The translations under genes were made by a program, and so were the position numbers. A model generated the notes under the pieces. It ran no database searches, was not told the origin of the DNA, and was given only the letters and a program-made list of their open reading frames with translations. Positions 18,346-27,994 of a stretch of 36,636 nucleotides of DNA are shown here, piece after piece; positions within the stretch are counted from its first letter, which is position 1; the number at the start of each line of letters is the position of its first letter. The DNA comes from Calcarisporiella thermophila CBS 279.70 (taxonomy: Eukaryota > Calcarisporiellomycota), in NCBI RefSeq assembly GCF_041956535.1, contig NW_027192200.1:213308-249943 (forward strand), in the 5' to 3' direction.

Positions 18346-20459
18346 CTAATCTCGATGCCGGATGGTTTCCTTCATGAACTTCAAGAATCGGCCACCGTAC
18401 TCTACCGGAGGTACCGCCGAGATTCCTTTTCTGTCCTGCCGGAGTCCCTTCCAAAAGCACTCGGCCCGCTTTGTCAAGTTAAATGGCGTTAAAATGTCAA
18501 TGATGCCCAGATAGTAGAGCTCTCTTCCCGGCAGGTTACGCTCATCCGTGGACATGAATCCCCCCTCGTCCGCATAAAAGCAGCAGCGAGCTCGTTCCGG
18601 CGCGGCCGCTAGAGGGAGCTGCTCGTGTGTGACCCGCACGGGGTCCGAGGCCACCACGGCACGCCGAAGGGCCGACGCAGTGGAGTTTTGGGCGTTGGTG
18701 GGGGTCCGCTGCAGCCTCCGCTCCTCCTTTTTATGCTGGGGCTGCTGCTGGTGCGGTGATGAGGGTGAGGGGCCGTCGGTGGGCTCGAATAGCCACAAAT
18801 TCTTTTCTCGCAGATTGTCTCGGTTACCCCTCATACGGTCATGCACTCCGATTAGGAGCGAATAGTCCATGATGTTCAAGTTCTGCAGTAGCCTGACGTC
18901 CCGTTCCAACTGCCCCACGAAGACTCGACGCTTCTCTGGCCCTAATTCGAGGCATTTTTTGCGGGCCAGCCAGTTGAGATCCTTCATCACCGCACGCGGA
19001 TTCTCTCTGCACTCGGCCTCGGGAAGTTCTCGGCCAAAGGTAGAGCCCTTGAGGTCGTAGGTCTCGTGGATATCTTTGTTGGCCGGGAAGACATTCTGCA
19101 TCACCACAAAGTGGATTTTACGGCCATGCGGGAGTTTCACGCGGTGGAGCCCATAGTAGCGACACAGAAGCGTGTTGGGATTCTCCTTCACGTGCTAAAA
19201 AGGGACAAAAAGGAGGCAGAGACGTGAGGGTGAGTACGCTGGAGAGCCGGGTGTAAAGTGTTCCTCCTCCTTCCTTACCTCGTAATATTGCTTCAGTATT
19301 TTTCTCATCCACTTGTGCTCCGAGTGGTGGATCGTTTTGATGATGAAACGGTAATCCTGCGAATAGTAGAAGAAGGCACCGCTCTTACCGGCCGAGCTCA
19401 GCTCCGAAAGCACATATTTATTCGTGAGAGCCACCAGATAATCTGCAGGGTGGATTCCAAAGAGTTCACGTAGGTGCCGGAACACCCAGGGGGCATAGTC
19501 CTTGAACTTGAAGTCATATTTCACCGAGGGTGTCAGCTCGTTGCCCTTGCTGTGATGGTCATGGAAAAAAGACAAGATCGGGGGTAAGTAAGTCTTCTCT
19601 ACAATGCCGAAAGGTCCACGGTAACTCACATATCAAACGTCATCTTATGCGCTGCGGAAAAATCCTCGTTGTTCAACACTCGCATTGGTTTTGCAGTACA
19701 TCTCGACACCGAGATTCGGATGCCCGTGAGCATGTTGTACATGAGAACATAATTTACATGATCCTCCCCAATCCGCGTCCCAACAAGAACCTCATCCTCG
19801 GCCTGTTGTTTCCGCTGTAGTAGCTTCGAGAGACGCCTAGCCTTTCGACGAGCCAGCTCTTCCTGGAGCTGGCGGAGATCGTCCCAGTCGGGATTGACTT
19901 TACGATGGAGATCATCGTCGGGATTGTAGGTGTTGCGACGATGAAGATGGCGCGGAGCGGCTGCCTCACCAGCGGAGGTGTTGGAACGGGAGATGCGTGA
20001 TGAAGGCGCCACGTACGTGGCGGAGCGAGAAACACCGGCAGGAGCCTTAAGGGGTTTAGCTACAGGGGATACAGATGCAGGGGTAATGGGAGCAGCAGGC
20101 TCGGAATCCTTTCGCTTTGGGGTGCCTCCCTCGGCTCCCAGTCGGGGAGATGAAATCTTGGGATGAAGAGACTCAACCTCGTTGATGTAGGCAAAATCCA
20201 GGGTGTGAAGAGGCGGGGTCGTTTCGCCATTCATCTTTTCTATGTGTACTTCATCCATCCCTGGAGATGGCTCAGTGTGGAGGGTGGCGAGTTTGGGGGT
20301 GCCATTTCCATTAATAAGCTTCTCGTTATTGGACACGTAGTGTGCATGATGGGCCCGAGGTGGCTGCTTGTTCGTTGTGATCGCATTCGCCACGGCTGTC
20401 ATGGGAAGAGTAGTGTTGGGACTAACAGTATTGCGGGTGTTAGCCATGGCCCCAATCAT
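18346..20459 (-). CDS. MSS4: Phosphatidylinositol 4-phosphate 5-kinase (type I PIP kinase)
   Basis: Three exons: 20459-19630, 19549-19279 and 19194-18346; 649 residues. It makes PI(4,5)P2 at the plasma membrane. The first ~215 residues are disordered and Ser/Thr/Pro-rich. The kinase spans ~225-645: [48 protein letters not shown] (ATP-binding Lys region), [11 protein letters not shown] (~413), catalytic MDYSLLIG (~476), a ~100-residue Gln/Arg/Ala-rich insert, then IID (~598-600) and the substrate-specificity loop [16 protein letters not shown], ending [17 protein letters not shown]. The loop marks it as type I rather than type II or III. Two in-frame ATGs, 20459 and 20447, are both possible starts; an upstream hydrophobic in-frame stretch is taken as 5' UTR. 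Confidence 0.95.
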
Positions 20460-21156
20460 GGGAGGAGAGGAGAAAGGGTGGGTGAGTGGGAGAGGGAGAT
20501 AGGGGGATATAGGGGAAAAGCGGGAAAAATAAACAAGAAACCAAACAGCAATGAAGAGAAGGGGATGGCCCTTGCTACCACAAAAAAGGGGGGGAGCGAA
20601 CAAGAAATGCAAATGAATCCCAAAGAAAAGATTTAATTAACAAAAAAAAGCAAAATGGAAATCTTTCAAAAGCAGGAAAAATGTTATTTTCTATTTTCTC
20701 CCTAAAAGAAAAACAGAAAAGAAAAATCGCTCGGCTCCAAAGAAAAACGCTCGGAAAGGACAGTGGCGGTGTTCGAAAACAACATACTGCTGAGCCCAAA
20801 AGGATAGGGATACAAATTAGGATAGAAATGACTCTGTTAAGACAAATAGCACAACATAATTCTTACAAGGAGATAACATAATTCTGCAAAAGGGAGGAAA
20901 AAAAAACAAATAGGCCAATAGGAAAAAAAAAATAAGGTAAAGAGTAGATAATAAAAACAACGGGATAGAGTTAAAGGGATGAGGGGTGAGATTCAAAATA
21001 AGCAAGGATATGTATACTAAACACTGTTTCACAGATTGACGTGTTAAAAAAAACAATCGTATTGAAGCCAGAATACAATATTTTTTTCCCACTTTCCTCG
21101 TCTCTCTGTGTCGACGTGTTGTTATAAATAGAAAACGTACTTGCAATGCGTGCTAA
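20460..21156. other. Intergenic region between MAF1 and PIP5K (both minus)
   Basis: About 700 bases, A-rich on the plus strand (T-rich in the direction of transcription). It holds the MAF1 3' flank and the PIP5K promoter or leader. No extra gene recognised. Confidence 0.4.
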
Positions 21157-22100
21157 TTAAAATTCCATGTTGCCCACCATAAATTCTTCATATGAGATAC
21201 TGTTGGTTGAAAAGCGTCGCCCTATATTCCGTTCACCCATCTCATCCTCCTCGATCGACTCTAGTTCCTCGTCCTCATCGCTGGGTGCCATATAGCTACG
21301 GGCATAAGAAATGAAAGGATTAATACCGCCCTCGAGCCTTCCGCCGGGACGCAGAGGGAAATTACCTTTGGGTCTTCAGTGTGAAGAACACTATCCGTTT
21401 TAACTTTTTGTTAAAGAAGAAGTAGTTAAACGACCAGCTATAAGCAAAGGCATGTTAGACTACATCCGGGCTGGAAAAAAAATATGGCAAGTTAAAAGCG
21501 CTAACATACATGGCGCCCTCCTCTCGATTCGGATCGCCCTCGTGGTCGGGATTATACGAGTAAACATCACACTCATCCAGCCCAATAACGCTATCCACCA
21601 CATCCCACAGCCGTAACTCCGTCACCACGCGTTCATGCCCACCCAAATTAAACAGCGTAGTTTGCACGGAGTTCATGACCATCGGCACAGACGGCTGCTT
21701 GCTGAACTCTTCAGGTTTAGCGTCGCTAAAGTCGTAGTCCGGAAATGCAGCGTTGAGGGTAGCGATGAGGAAAAAGAGGGTCTTGCGGGAGCTGGCCTCG
21801 TTCATGGGGCCAAACGGGGAGACAATGTGTCGAAAATGGTCTTCTGGGGAGGCGGAGCGGGCCATCTCCTCAATATACCGCATCTCAAGCTGCTTGTAAA
21901 GCCGCTTATCAGAGCCGGCACTTTTACCTGGAAAAGAGGCAAAAGGTCTGAGTTGATAGCTTTCTTTTTTGTCATCCAAACTGAATTAAGCACACACAAG
22001 AATAGGCCTCCAATCGTGCATTTACTTTGCATTCGGCACTCTCCAGAGAATTTAAAGCTCGATTTATTGCATCGAATGCTGGCACTTCTAAATATTTCAT
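21157..22100 (-). CDS. MAF1: MAF1, repressor of RNA polymerase III
   Basis: Four exons: 22100-21998, 21927-21510, 21437-21366 and 21295-21157; 243 residues. The A-box start MKYLEVPAFDAINRALNSLE, then GRLEAYSCK-like RLEAYSCKSAGSDKRLYKQLE, the B-box region (FLIATLNAAFPDYDFSDAKPEEF, LWDVVDSVIGLDECDVYSYNPD) and C-box IWSFNYFFFNKKLKRIVFFTLK are all present in order. An acidic tail (SDEDEELESIEEDEMGE) ends the protein. Maf1 is dephosphorylated under stress, enters the nucleus and blocks Pol III initiation at tRNA and 5S genes. The human-type Ser-rich linker between A and B boxes is short here. Start chosen because it matches the family's N-terminus. Introns are 70-72 bases. Confidence 0.95.
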
Positions 22101-22723
22101 CTCGTCACAATGTGTAGGTTTGCTTGGGGTGTGCTTATTTAAGTGCGGGGACGCGGATTGAACTCTCAAGATGTCAGGATTCAACGGTCGGATGTAATTC
22201 TAAAGCAAATATACAAACGCATCAGCATCGTGCGGGGGCCATTGTTCCAATCTAGTTGAGCAGAAAAACATCTGGAAGACATATATACTTCAAAGAAGTT
22301 CGGCAGCCTGAAGGAGAACTAGATCGCCCAAACAGTCCGATCGAGATATGTGGACAATAGGTTGGAGCTTTATGCGGTCACCTATATGTCACGCGAAGAT
22401 AAAAGCGTTAAAAAAATACCCCGCTTTGTCTCGAAAAGCGGAGCTCCGATCTTACAGATCTTGAGCTACAGGCGCAAGCTTAAGGGGGAGCCGTAGTGTC
22501 CAAATGAGGGGAGGCTATGGAGCGCTGCTTGTTGAAATTAGAGAGTTGGAAGAGTAGTAGTAATGGAGATGGGATGGAACGGAAGAGAAACGCCCCCCTC
22601 CGAGCGACTCCCGCAGGAAAAAAATGGTGATCGGGTGACGTCACACATGTGTGGCCAAATCAGTATGCACAACGAGATCACGCTCATCATCCGGCCTGGC
22701 AATTCAAGCAATCTCGTTCTCAA
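22101..22723. other. MAF1 promoter region and RAD51C 3' flank
   Basis: About 620 bases upstream of MAF1 on its strand. It contains a CRE-like palindrome at 22635-22644 and an overlapping 12-bp palindrome CACACATGTGTG at 22642-22653. A CGCTTTGTCTCGAAAAGCG hairpin-like stretch lies near 22424-22442. No gene recognised. Confidence 0.4.
22635..22644. promoter_or_regulatory. CRE/ATF-type palindrome GTGACGTCAC
   Basis: A perfect TGACGTCA core, the binding site of ATF/CREB-type bZIP factors that act in fungal stress responses. It lies about 540 bases upstream of the MAF1 ATG. Sequence match only; function is not shown. Confidence 0.35.
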
Positions 22724-23990
22724 TTACTTTATATCTACCAACCCGTCATTCTAGGGTGTCCCAAGCATTAATATCACGTATGCGTTAAAAACGAGGCCAA
22801 CAACGGGTGCTTACCGTGATTCGGAACTCCACGGTGCTCTCTGGCATGCTAATCGACTTGAAGAGGGTTGCATATCTAAGCCAAACCGTGCCATGAGTGA
22901 ATATTCCCTTTCTCCTCCTTCTCCCCTGGCCCCCACCAAGAGGCAAGCCAAAGCTCAGAATTCCAGATTTTACCTTGCGGCTTCCTTCTGATACAGCATC
23001 ACCCGGTGGCTGCAAGTGTGTCCCCAGCTCTCGCCCAAGGCCGGCATCAACTTTCCCCGGTCCCCTCCGGCTCCTCCGCCATTTCTTGCCACCATTTGGT
23101 TGACGGCCACAACCGCAACGTCTAACTGCCCTGCTATCGATGCCAGCCGTTGCGCAAGCCCATTCACAATTCGGGCGCGGTGAGCCATATCGAGAAAATT
23201 CTGCCTAAATGGGAACGCAACGCTGTCAACGACGATAAGCTTTGCATCGAGCGAGGCAATTAGCGTGGGGAGAAGGTGCGTAAGAGCAACCAGCTCAGCC
23301 GGGGTGGAAGCCCGATAAACGTGTATGTTGGAGAGGATCTCTGTCGAAGATAGTTTAGGCTCTGGTCGGAAAAGTAGTCCAGCGAATGAGGATAGGGGAG
23401 CACCTCGATAAGAAAATCACAAAATAAATACCCTCCAAGTTATCTTCTTCAATCCGCTTATTCACGCGCGCAACCAAGGTTTCGGTGATCTGTGACATTC
23501 TTCGTGCTATGAAGCTTCCCTCAGAATCTAGGATCAAGCCAAAATTCATTAGCCATTCGGTCATCTACCCTAGCCAGCATTCCAATCCAACTCCACCTAT
23601 ATAAATAGCCGCTTTACCCAGGGCCTGCACATTCGCACATACATTCATACAAAAGTTGGTCTTCCCACTTCCGTTTTCGCCACACACTTCCGTCACCATT
23701 CCACACTCCACTCCTCCGCCCAACATCGCGTCGATGGCATTACACCCTGTTTTAATCTTCGCTCTCCGTTTTGCAGCATCTAAAATCTCAGCAGCATCTC
23801 GAGTAACCAGCGGAGGCGGCATCCGATACTCTAGAATTAATGCCGCATCATCAAGGCTTATAGAGAGCTCTTCGCTAAGCGCCTTTGTGCTGGTGGAGTC
23901 CAAGTCGCGTAAGGAGTAATAGCCATATTGGATCAATTTTGAGCGCAGGTCAGGTGAAATGGGAAGTGTAGTTATAAGCCGACTGCTCAT
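22724..23990 (-). CDS. RAD51C: RAD51 paralogue, RAD51C-like recombination protein
   Basis: Five exons: 23990-23597, 23527-23432, 23340-22974, 22875-22815 and 22750-22724; 314 residues. An N-terminal helical domain (~1-75) precedes the RecA fold: Walker A GENGSGKT (104-111), DSEGSFIARRM, Walker B LIVVDS (198-203) followed by AFPFRQNF, the NQMV and LMPALGESWGHTCSHRVML strands, and STVEFRITNDGLVDIK at the end. The VDS-AFPFR and ALGESWGH segments fit RAD51C better than XRCC3 or RAD51. It should act with other paralogues in loading or stabilising Rad51 on DNA in the nucleus. The exon 3 acceptor could also lie 21 bases earlier in frame (exon from 23361), adding seven residues. Confidence 0.85.
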
Positions 23991-24248
23991 TTTTTTCGCA
24001 TGAAATGAAAATATCACGCCTAATTAGTACAATATTTACAATTTAAAAATGCTGGTAGAGTAGTTCGAAGGCAACGTGAACAACGACTGTGATTCAAGTT
24101 GAATCCATGACTACTTTGTGGCTCATGGGCACAGTCACATATTAAACAAAATATTGCCAAACGAGACGACACACCGCTAGGATTCTGCCCTCCCCCTCTC
24201 ATTTCCACCCCACACCCCCTCACCCTCTCTCGTGAAATCACTTTCAAC
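23991..24248. promoter_or_regulatory. Divergent promoter between RAD51C and the small basic protein gene
   Basis: A 258-base gap separates two ATGs facing away from each other, so the two genes probably share a bidirectional promoter. A CT-rich stretch (24187-24233) lies just before the plus-strand ATG. No TATA box is clear. Confidence 0.5.
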
Positions 24249-24548
24249 ATGGGCAAATCGGCTAAATTCTATAAGCGCATTCGCAAACCCAGCGAAATCT
24301 CCTCCCAGGAGCCCAAGCCCATGGATGACGATCTCGACTTGGGGGGCACAAAGAGCGGCGGAATTTCCAAGCGCAAAGCCAAGAAAACGAAGCAAAAGAC
24401 GACGAGTGGGATGGCGATGGCGATCGATGAGGCACCCGCCTCCAGCATGAAGAAGCCCGTAGGTAAGCAGGAGAAAAAGAACGAAACCGGACCCAAGCGA
24501 GACTATGTCGATTTATTATATGGCAAGAAAACGAGTCATAGGAAGTAA
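24249..24548 (+). CDS. Small basic protein with conserved-looking ends (MGKSAKF... / ...RDYVDLLYGKK), function unknown
   Basis: An intronless gene of 99 residues. It starts MGKSAKFYKRIRK, has a lysine-rich centre (SKRKAKKTKQK), and ends KRDYVDLLYGKKTSHRK. It is strongly basic with a short acidic patch (MDDDLDLGG) and predicted to be disordered, with nuclear-localisation-like Lys/Arg clusters. I recall similar small fungal proteins with the MGKSAKF start but cannot name a family. The ATG context (ACATGG, A at -3 as part of CAAC) is good, and the defined start and end motifs argue that it is a real gene. Nucleolar or nuclear location is a guess from charge. Confidence 0.65.
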   Translation: MGKSAKFYKRIRKPSEISSQEPKPMDDDLDLGGTKSGGISKRKAKKTKQKTTSGMAMAIDEAPASSMKKPVGKQEKKNETGPKRDYVDLLYGKKTSHRK

Positions 24549-25040
24549 GCCATGTATTGTACTATTAATACTTGTAAAGAATTAAATTGCATATCTGAAG
24601 AAGAGTGACACTAGAAGAGGTATTTGACATAAAGGCTAATGGAAGGAAAAACAAAAATACAGCATTACAAAAAAAAAGATCAAGTCAAAAAAAAAAACTA
24701 GTGTAAAATCACATAGGTGAAACAAATATTATATACTATACTCAAGAAAGGGGGGGGGGAAGAAAAAGGATATACATCAGAAATTTCCCAATGCCATCAT
24801 ATACAAAAAAGGACACTTGGGAAGCGGAAGGCATTATTAATAGAAAGAAAAGAAAAATGTAATGAGCAAAAAATAACTATACAAAATATAAGGCGATGAA
24901 CGGGAAAAGGGGAGGGAGGGGGAGGGAGGGGAGGGGATGCGGGGCCAATGAGAGTTATTATTAAAACCAATAAAAATATTATAACAATAATAAGTAAAGG
25001 GGGAAAAGCAAAAAAAAATGTACAAAACATAGGAACCAAG
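24549..25040. other. Convergent intergenic region
   Basis: 3' flanks of the small basic protein gene (+) and the APSES gene (-). A-rich on the plus strand with a G-run (24750-24759) and a GGGAGG repeat (24909-24934). No gene seen. Confidence 0.4.
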
Positions 25041-26357
25041 TCATTCGGACCACACCACGGTAAACTCCTTGTTCCCCATGAACACCGACCTTGGCAGCTC
25101 GGTCTCGTGCCAAGGGCGGAAGGGCCGCTTTCCATCGTCCTGGGACAGCTTCTGCAAGAGTAGCGTGGCGGTGACGGTGTCGATCCAATCCTTGGAGGGC
25201 ACGACGAGGGTTTCGTTGGGTTTGTTGCCGGCGGCTGAGAGGAAGGTGATGGCGGGGCCGCCGGTGGAGGCGCGGCGGGACCATCTTACGTGGTCGGCAT
25301 GGAGGGGCTCCGAGGCGGAGTTGGGGGTGGACAGCGAGCGAGGTCGCCACTCGCCGGCGAGCGCTTCGTGCTGCTGGTTGAGGAGGAACTCCATTCCTCG
25401 CGGCGACGTCATCTTGCGCCGCTTCTCCCCTCCGCCTAGCCCGCCGCCAAGCCCACCGCCGGGATGGGTGGTGGGGGTGAGGGGCGGGGAGTGGATGGAG
25501 GGCCCCGCGCCGCGGGCCTTGCCCCACCCTCTGCCCAAGCCACACCCCACCTCCTCCTCCACTTCCTCCATGTCGATCTCGTCCTCGCCGTAGCGGTCGT
25601 CCTCCGTCTGCTCGTCGGTGGACTCGGTGTCCGCCGCATGCTCCATCCCTGCCGTCCCGCTGTCCACCCGCTCCATGGGGCTCGCCCTTCGATACGCATT
25701 CGCCAGCGCCGAGGTCCTGCGCCGCTTGCTGATCATGGGGACGCGGAGCGATGGGTTCCCGGGCGGCGTGCTCAGCAGCAGGCACCCGAACCCGGGGTCC
25801 GAGGGGTGGAGGCAGGAGGCGGGGAAATCCGGGCCGAACAGCGGCACCAGCTCCTTGCGCAGCACAAAGCAAGTGCGGCGAGCCAGCATCTTGGCGTACT
25901 CGTACTGGATCCACGTGCCCTGGATCTTCAGGAACCCGCCGCGAATTTTCTTGACGTTGAGCTCGGGGTTCGAGTCCACCATCTTGACGATATCGGCCTT
26001 GGAGTTGCCCAGAGCCTTCCAAATGCCCGTGAAGTGGACCTCGCCCGTCTCGCGATCCCACATGATGGTGTGGTCGCCCTCGGGAAGCTGGTACTCATAG
26101 ACTATGGGGCAGAAGGGGGGGGGGGACAAGCATTAGGCGAGATTCAAGGAGGCCTCGGGGCGCATTGGCAGAAGCCCCGGGGCCCAGGCATTCTCTGCGC
26201 TCGAGGGGTGAGGGGGGAGCGGGCGCTTACCAGGTATATAGCCGCGTGGGTCGAGCGACGTCGCGTATTTCGCTAGCTTGACCCTTCCGACCTTGACGCC
26301 GCCTCCGGGGAAGGGGCGGAACCTCGGGGGGTCGCGGTTCTCGGGTGCTCGTAACAT
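25041..26357 (-). CDS. APSES/KilA-N DNA-binding transcription regulator, Xbp1-like
   Basis: Two exons, 26357-26231 and 26101-25041; 395 residues. The DNA-binding domain spans ~43-148: VYEYQLPEGDHTIMWDRETGEVHFTGIWKALGNS in short form, then KADIVKMVDSNPELNVKKIRGG, FLKIQGTWIQYEYAKMLARR and LVPLFGPDFPASCLHP. The KIRGGFLKIQGTW core and the LFGPDFP tail fit the Xbp1-type branch rather than Swi4/Mbp1, and no ankyrin repeats follow. The rest is disordered with an acidic stretch (~205-225, TDEQTEDDRYGEDEIDMEEVEEE) and a Gly-rich run. Xbp1-type proteins repress cell-cycle genes during starvation or stress; the same role here is inferred. The 129-base intron holds a G-run on the plus strand. GC content is high compared with neighbours. 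Confidence 0.88.
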
Positions 26358-27708
26358 TCACGCAGAATGGGATTCACAAATCACTAGCAGTGTCAGGAGG
26401 AGAGTATAACAGTTATGAATGATGAGGTTAAAAGTGTTGAGCTGCAGAGAGCCGAGTTCGCATTCTAATGGCAGAGGCGCTAATGGGGAGGGAGAGAGGG
26501 GGCAGGGGAGTCGATGAAGGCAATCAGCGAAGGGGGGAGAGGGTGGGGGAGGGGAGGGGGGAGAAAGCGTAGGAGGGCCAGAGAGCAGAGAAGGTCGGGA
26601 GAAACTGAAACTAGTTAAATAATAAATAATAAATATAGCCCAAAGGAAGCTTTCAAATAAAAGAAAAATTAAAGAAACGAGCTAGGAAAAAAAGGAGGGT
26701 GGGGAGAAACATAGGGATAAGTCACGTCCATCAATTTTTTATTTCGATTTGTCTCAATACACCTGAACAATAAACCTTTTTTAGGCATTGTTAATAAGGG
26801 TAGCTATTTTAAACTTCCTGCGGGCCAAACCCATCCACCCCTCCCCCGCGAGGGCCCAGCACCCGCTGACAGCGGCGTGACATGGCCACGCATGAGCTGC
26901 GCAATGTCGGCATCATTGCTCGCCCAAGCCCTCGCCATCCGCGGCATCGGCCGCCCCATGACCACGCGGGCGAGGAGGCGGGGCCCAGAGGCAACCTAAA
27001 GCCCAACTAGCTCTGCCCCGCCCTTTTTTGCACCCGCCATGTGACCCCAAGCTTTTGTTGGCCACTCGACCCGCCGGCAAGCTGTCTAGGCCGAGCAGAA
27101 TTCGGCGGTTTCAATCCTAATCCGCCCTCCGCCCGAAGGGGCCGCGTCCCGGTTGCGCGGCACGCCGCTGGAGTCCCAGAGCGGGCCAGGGGTTAAGAGA
27201 GCGAAACGGGATGTGTGGAACAGGACGCCTCTTTGCTTGCGTTTGGGGCAAGCCTCCAAAGCCGGGCCTGAGAAACAGGGAGGCGGGGCGGGCGGCTTGG
27301 GCGCGTTCCCATCGACTTGTCTTGGCTCCAGCAAGAAATCAAATGATCCACCCTCCCCAATCCCTTCCGAATCGGCCAAACGGGAGGGCTGCTTGCCGAG
27401 CCAATCTCGCCATCGATCCGCCCAGGTGACATAATTTATTAGCCCTCAGGGAGATCGGGCCCTGGTCCGCTTTTGGAAGATATTTAATTTGCTCTCTTGC
27501 GTGTGTTTGGCCCGGCAATTTCCCAGACGGAAAAACAATCGCGCCATGCCAGATTGCTTCGCAATCCGGAACGCTCGCCTTGTTCTAAATCCAATCCTTC
27601 GCAACATTCGCGTCGAACAAGTTTGGCGGCTCACTAGAGAGACCATGATAATTTATTGTACACGTCGTTACCCCCAAGCCTCAGAAGTTTAGAGAGTGTG
27701 AGAAGGAT

Positions 27709-27755
27709 GAGAGAGAGAGAGGGAGAGGAAGGTGGGGGAGAGAGAGAGAGAGAGA
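27709..27755. repeat. GA dinucleotide repeat
   Basis: GA-rich microsatellite with a short GGGAGAGGAAGGTGGGGG interruption, in the 3' flank of the HECT gene. Confidence 0.85.
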
Positions 27756-27869
27756 AAAAAAGAACAGCTTACACCAAGAAGCGGAAAAGAGAAGCAATGC
27801 AAAAATAAGAGGGTTAATAAAAAGAATCCATATCAGCAGCAAGATATAATAAAAATTAAAATAAAGATA

Positions 27870-27926
27870 CTATATATATATGTATGTATATTTATGTTTA
27901 TATAGGTTCATAAATTTATATATATA
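27870..27926. repeat. TA-rich dinucleotide repeat
   Basis: Imperfect TA/TG repeat beginning with TATATATATATG, followed by a short CA repeat at 27971-27982 close to the HECT stop codon. Confidence 0.75.
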
Positions 27927-27994
27927 GAGGACGGCGAAGTCCATCGTAGCTCCTCTTTTGGAACCATACTCACACACACACAAACATACATACG

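Larger units (their letters stand above)
26358..27994. other. Intergenic region with a GC-rich block (about 26.8-27.45 kb)
   Basis: About 1.6 kb upstream of the APSES gene and downstream of the HECT gene. A GC-rich block at about 26810-27430 carries many CG steps and short open frames on both strands, none with recognisable content; it may be promoter or leader DNA. The part nearest the HECT stop is low complexity. Confidence 0.45.

Noticed and set aside
20460-20612. Upstream in-frame extension of PIP5K with a hydrophobic segment
   Set aside because: Hydrophobic, Pro/Ser/Phe-rich and unlike the family. The ATG at 20459 or 20447 is more likely, though not certain.
24979-26061. 360-codon second minus-strand frame in the APSES gene
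   Set aside because: An Arg/Ala/Pro-rich shifted frame of the same exon, with no domain.
25464-26276. 270-codon open frame antisense to the APSES gene
   Set aside because: Shadow of a GC-rich coding region; the minus-strand product has a clear APSES domain and correct splicing.
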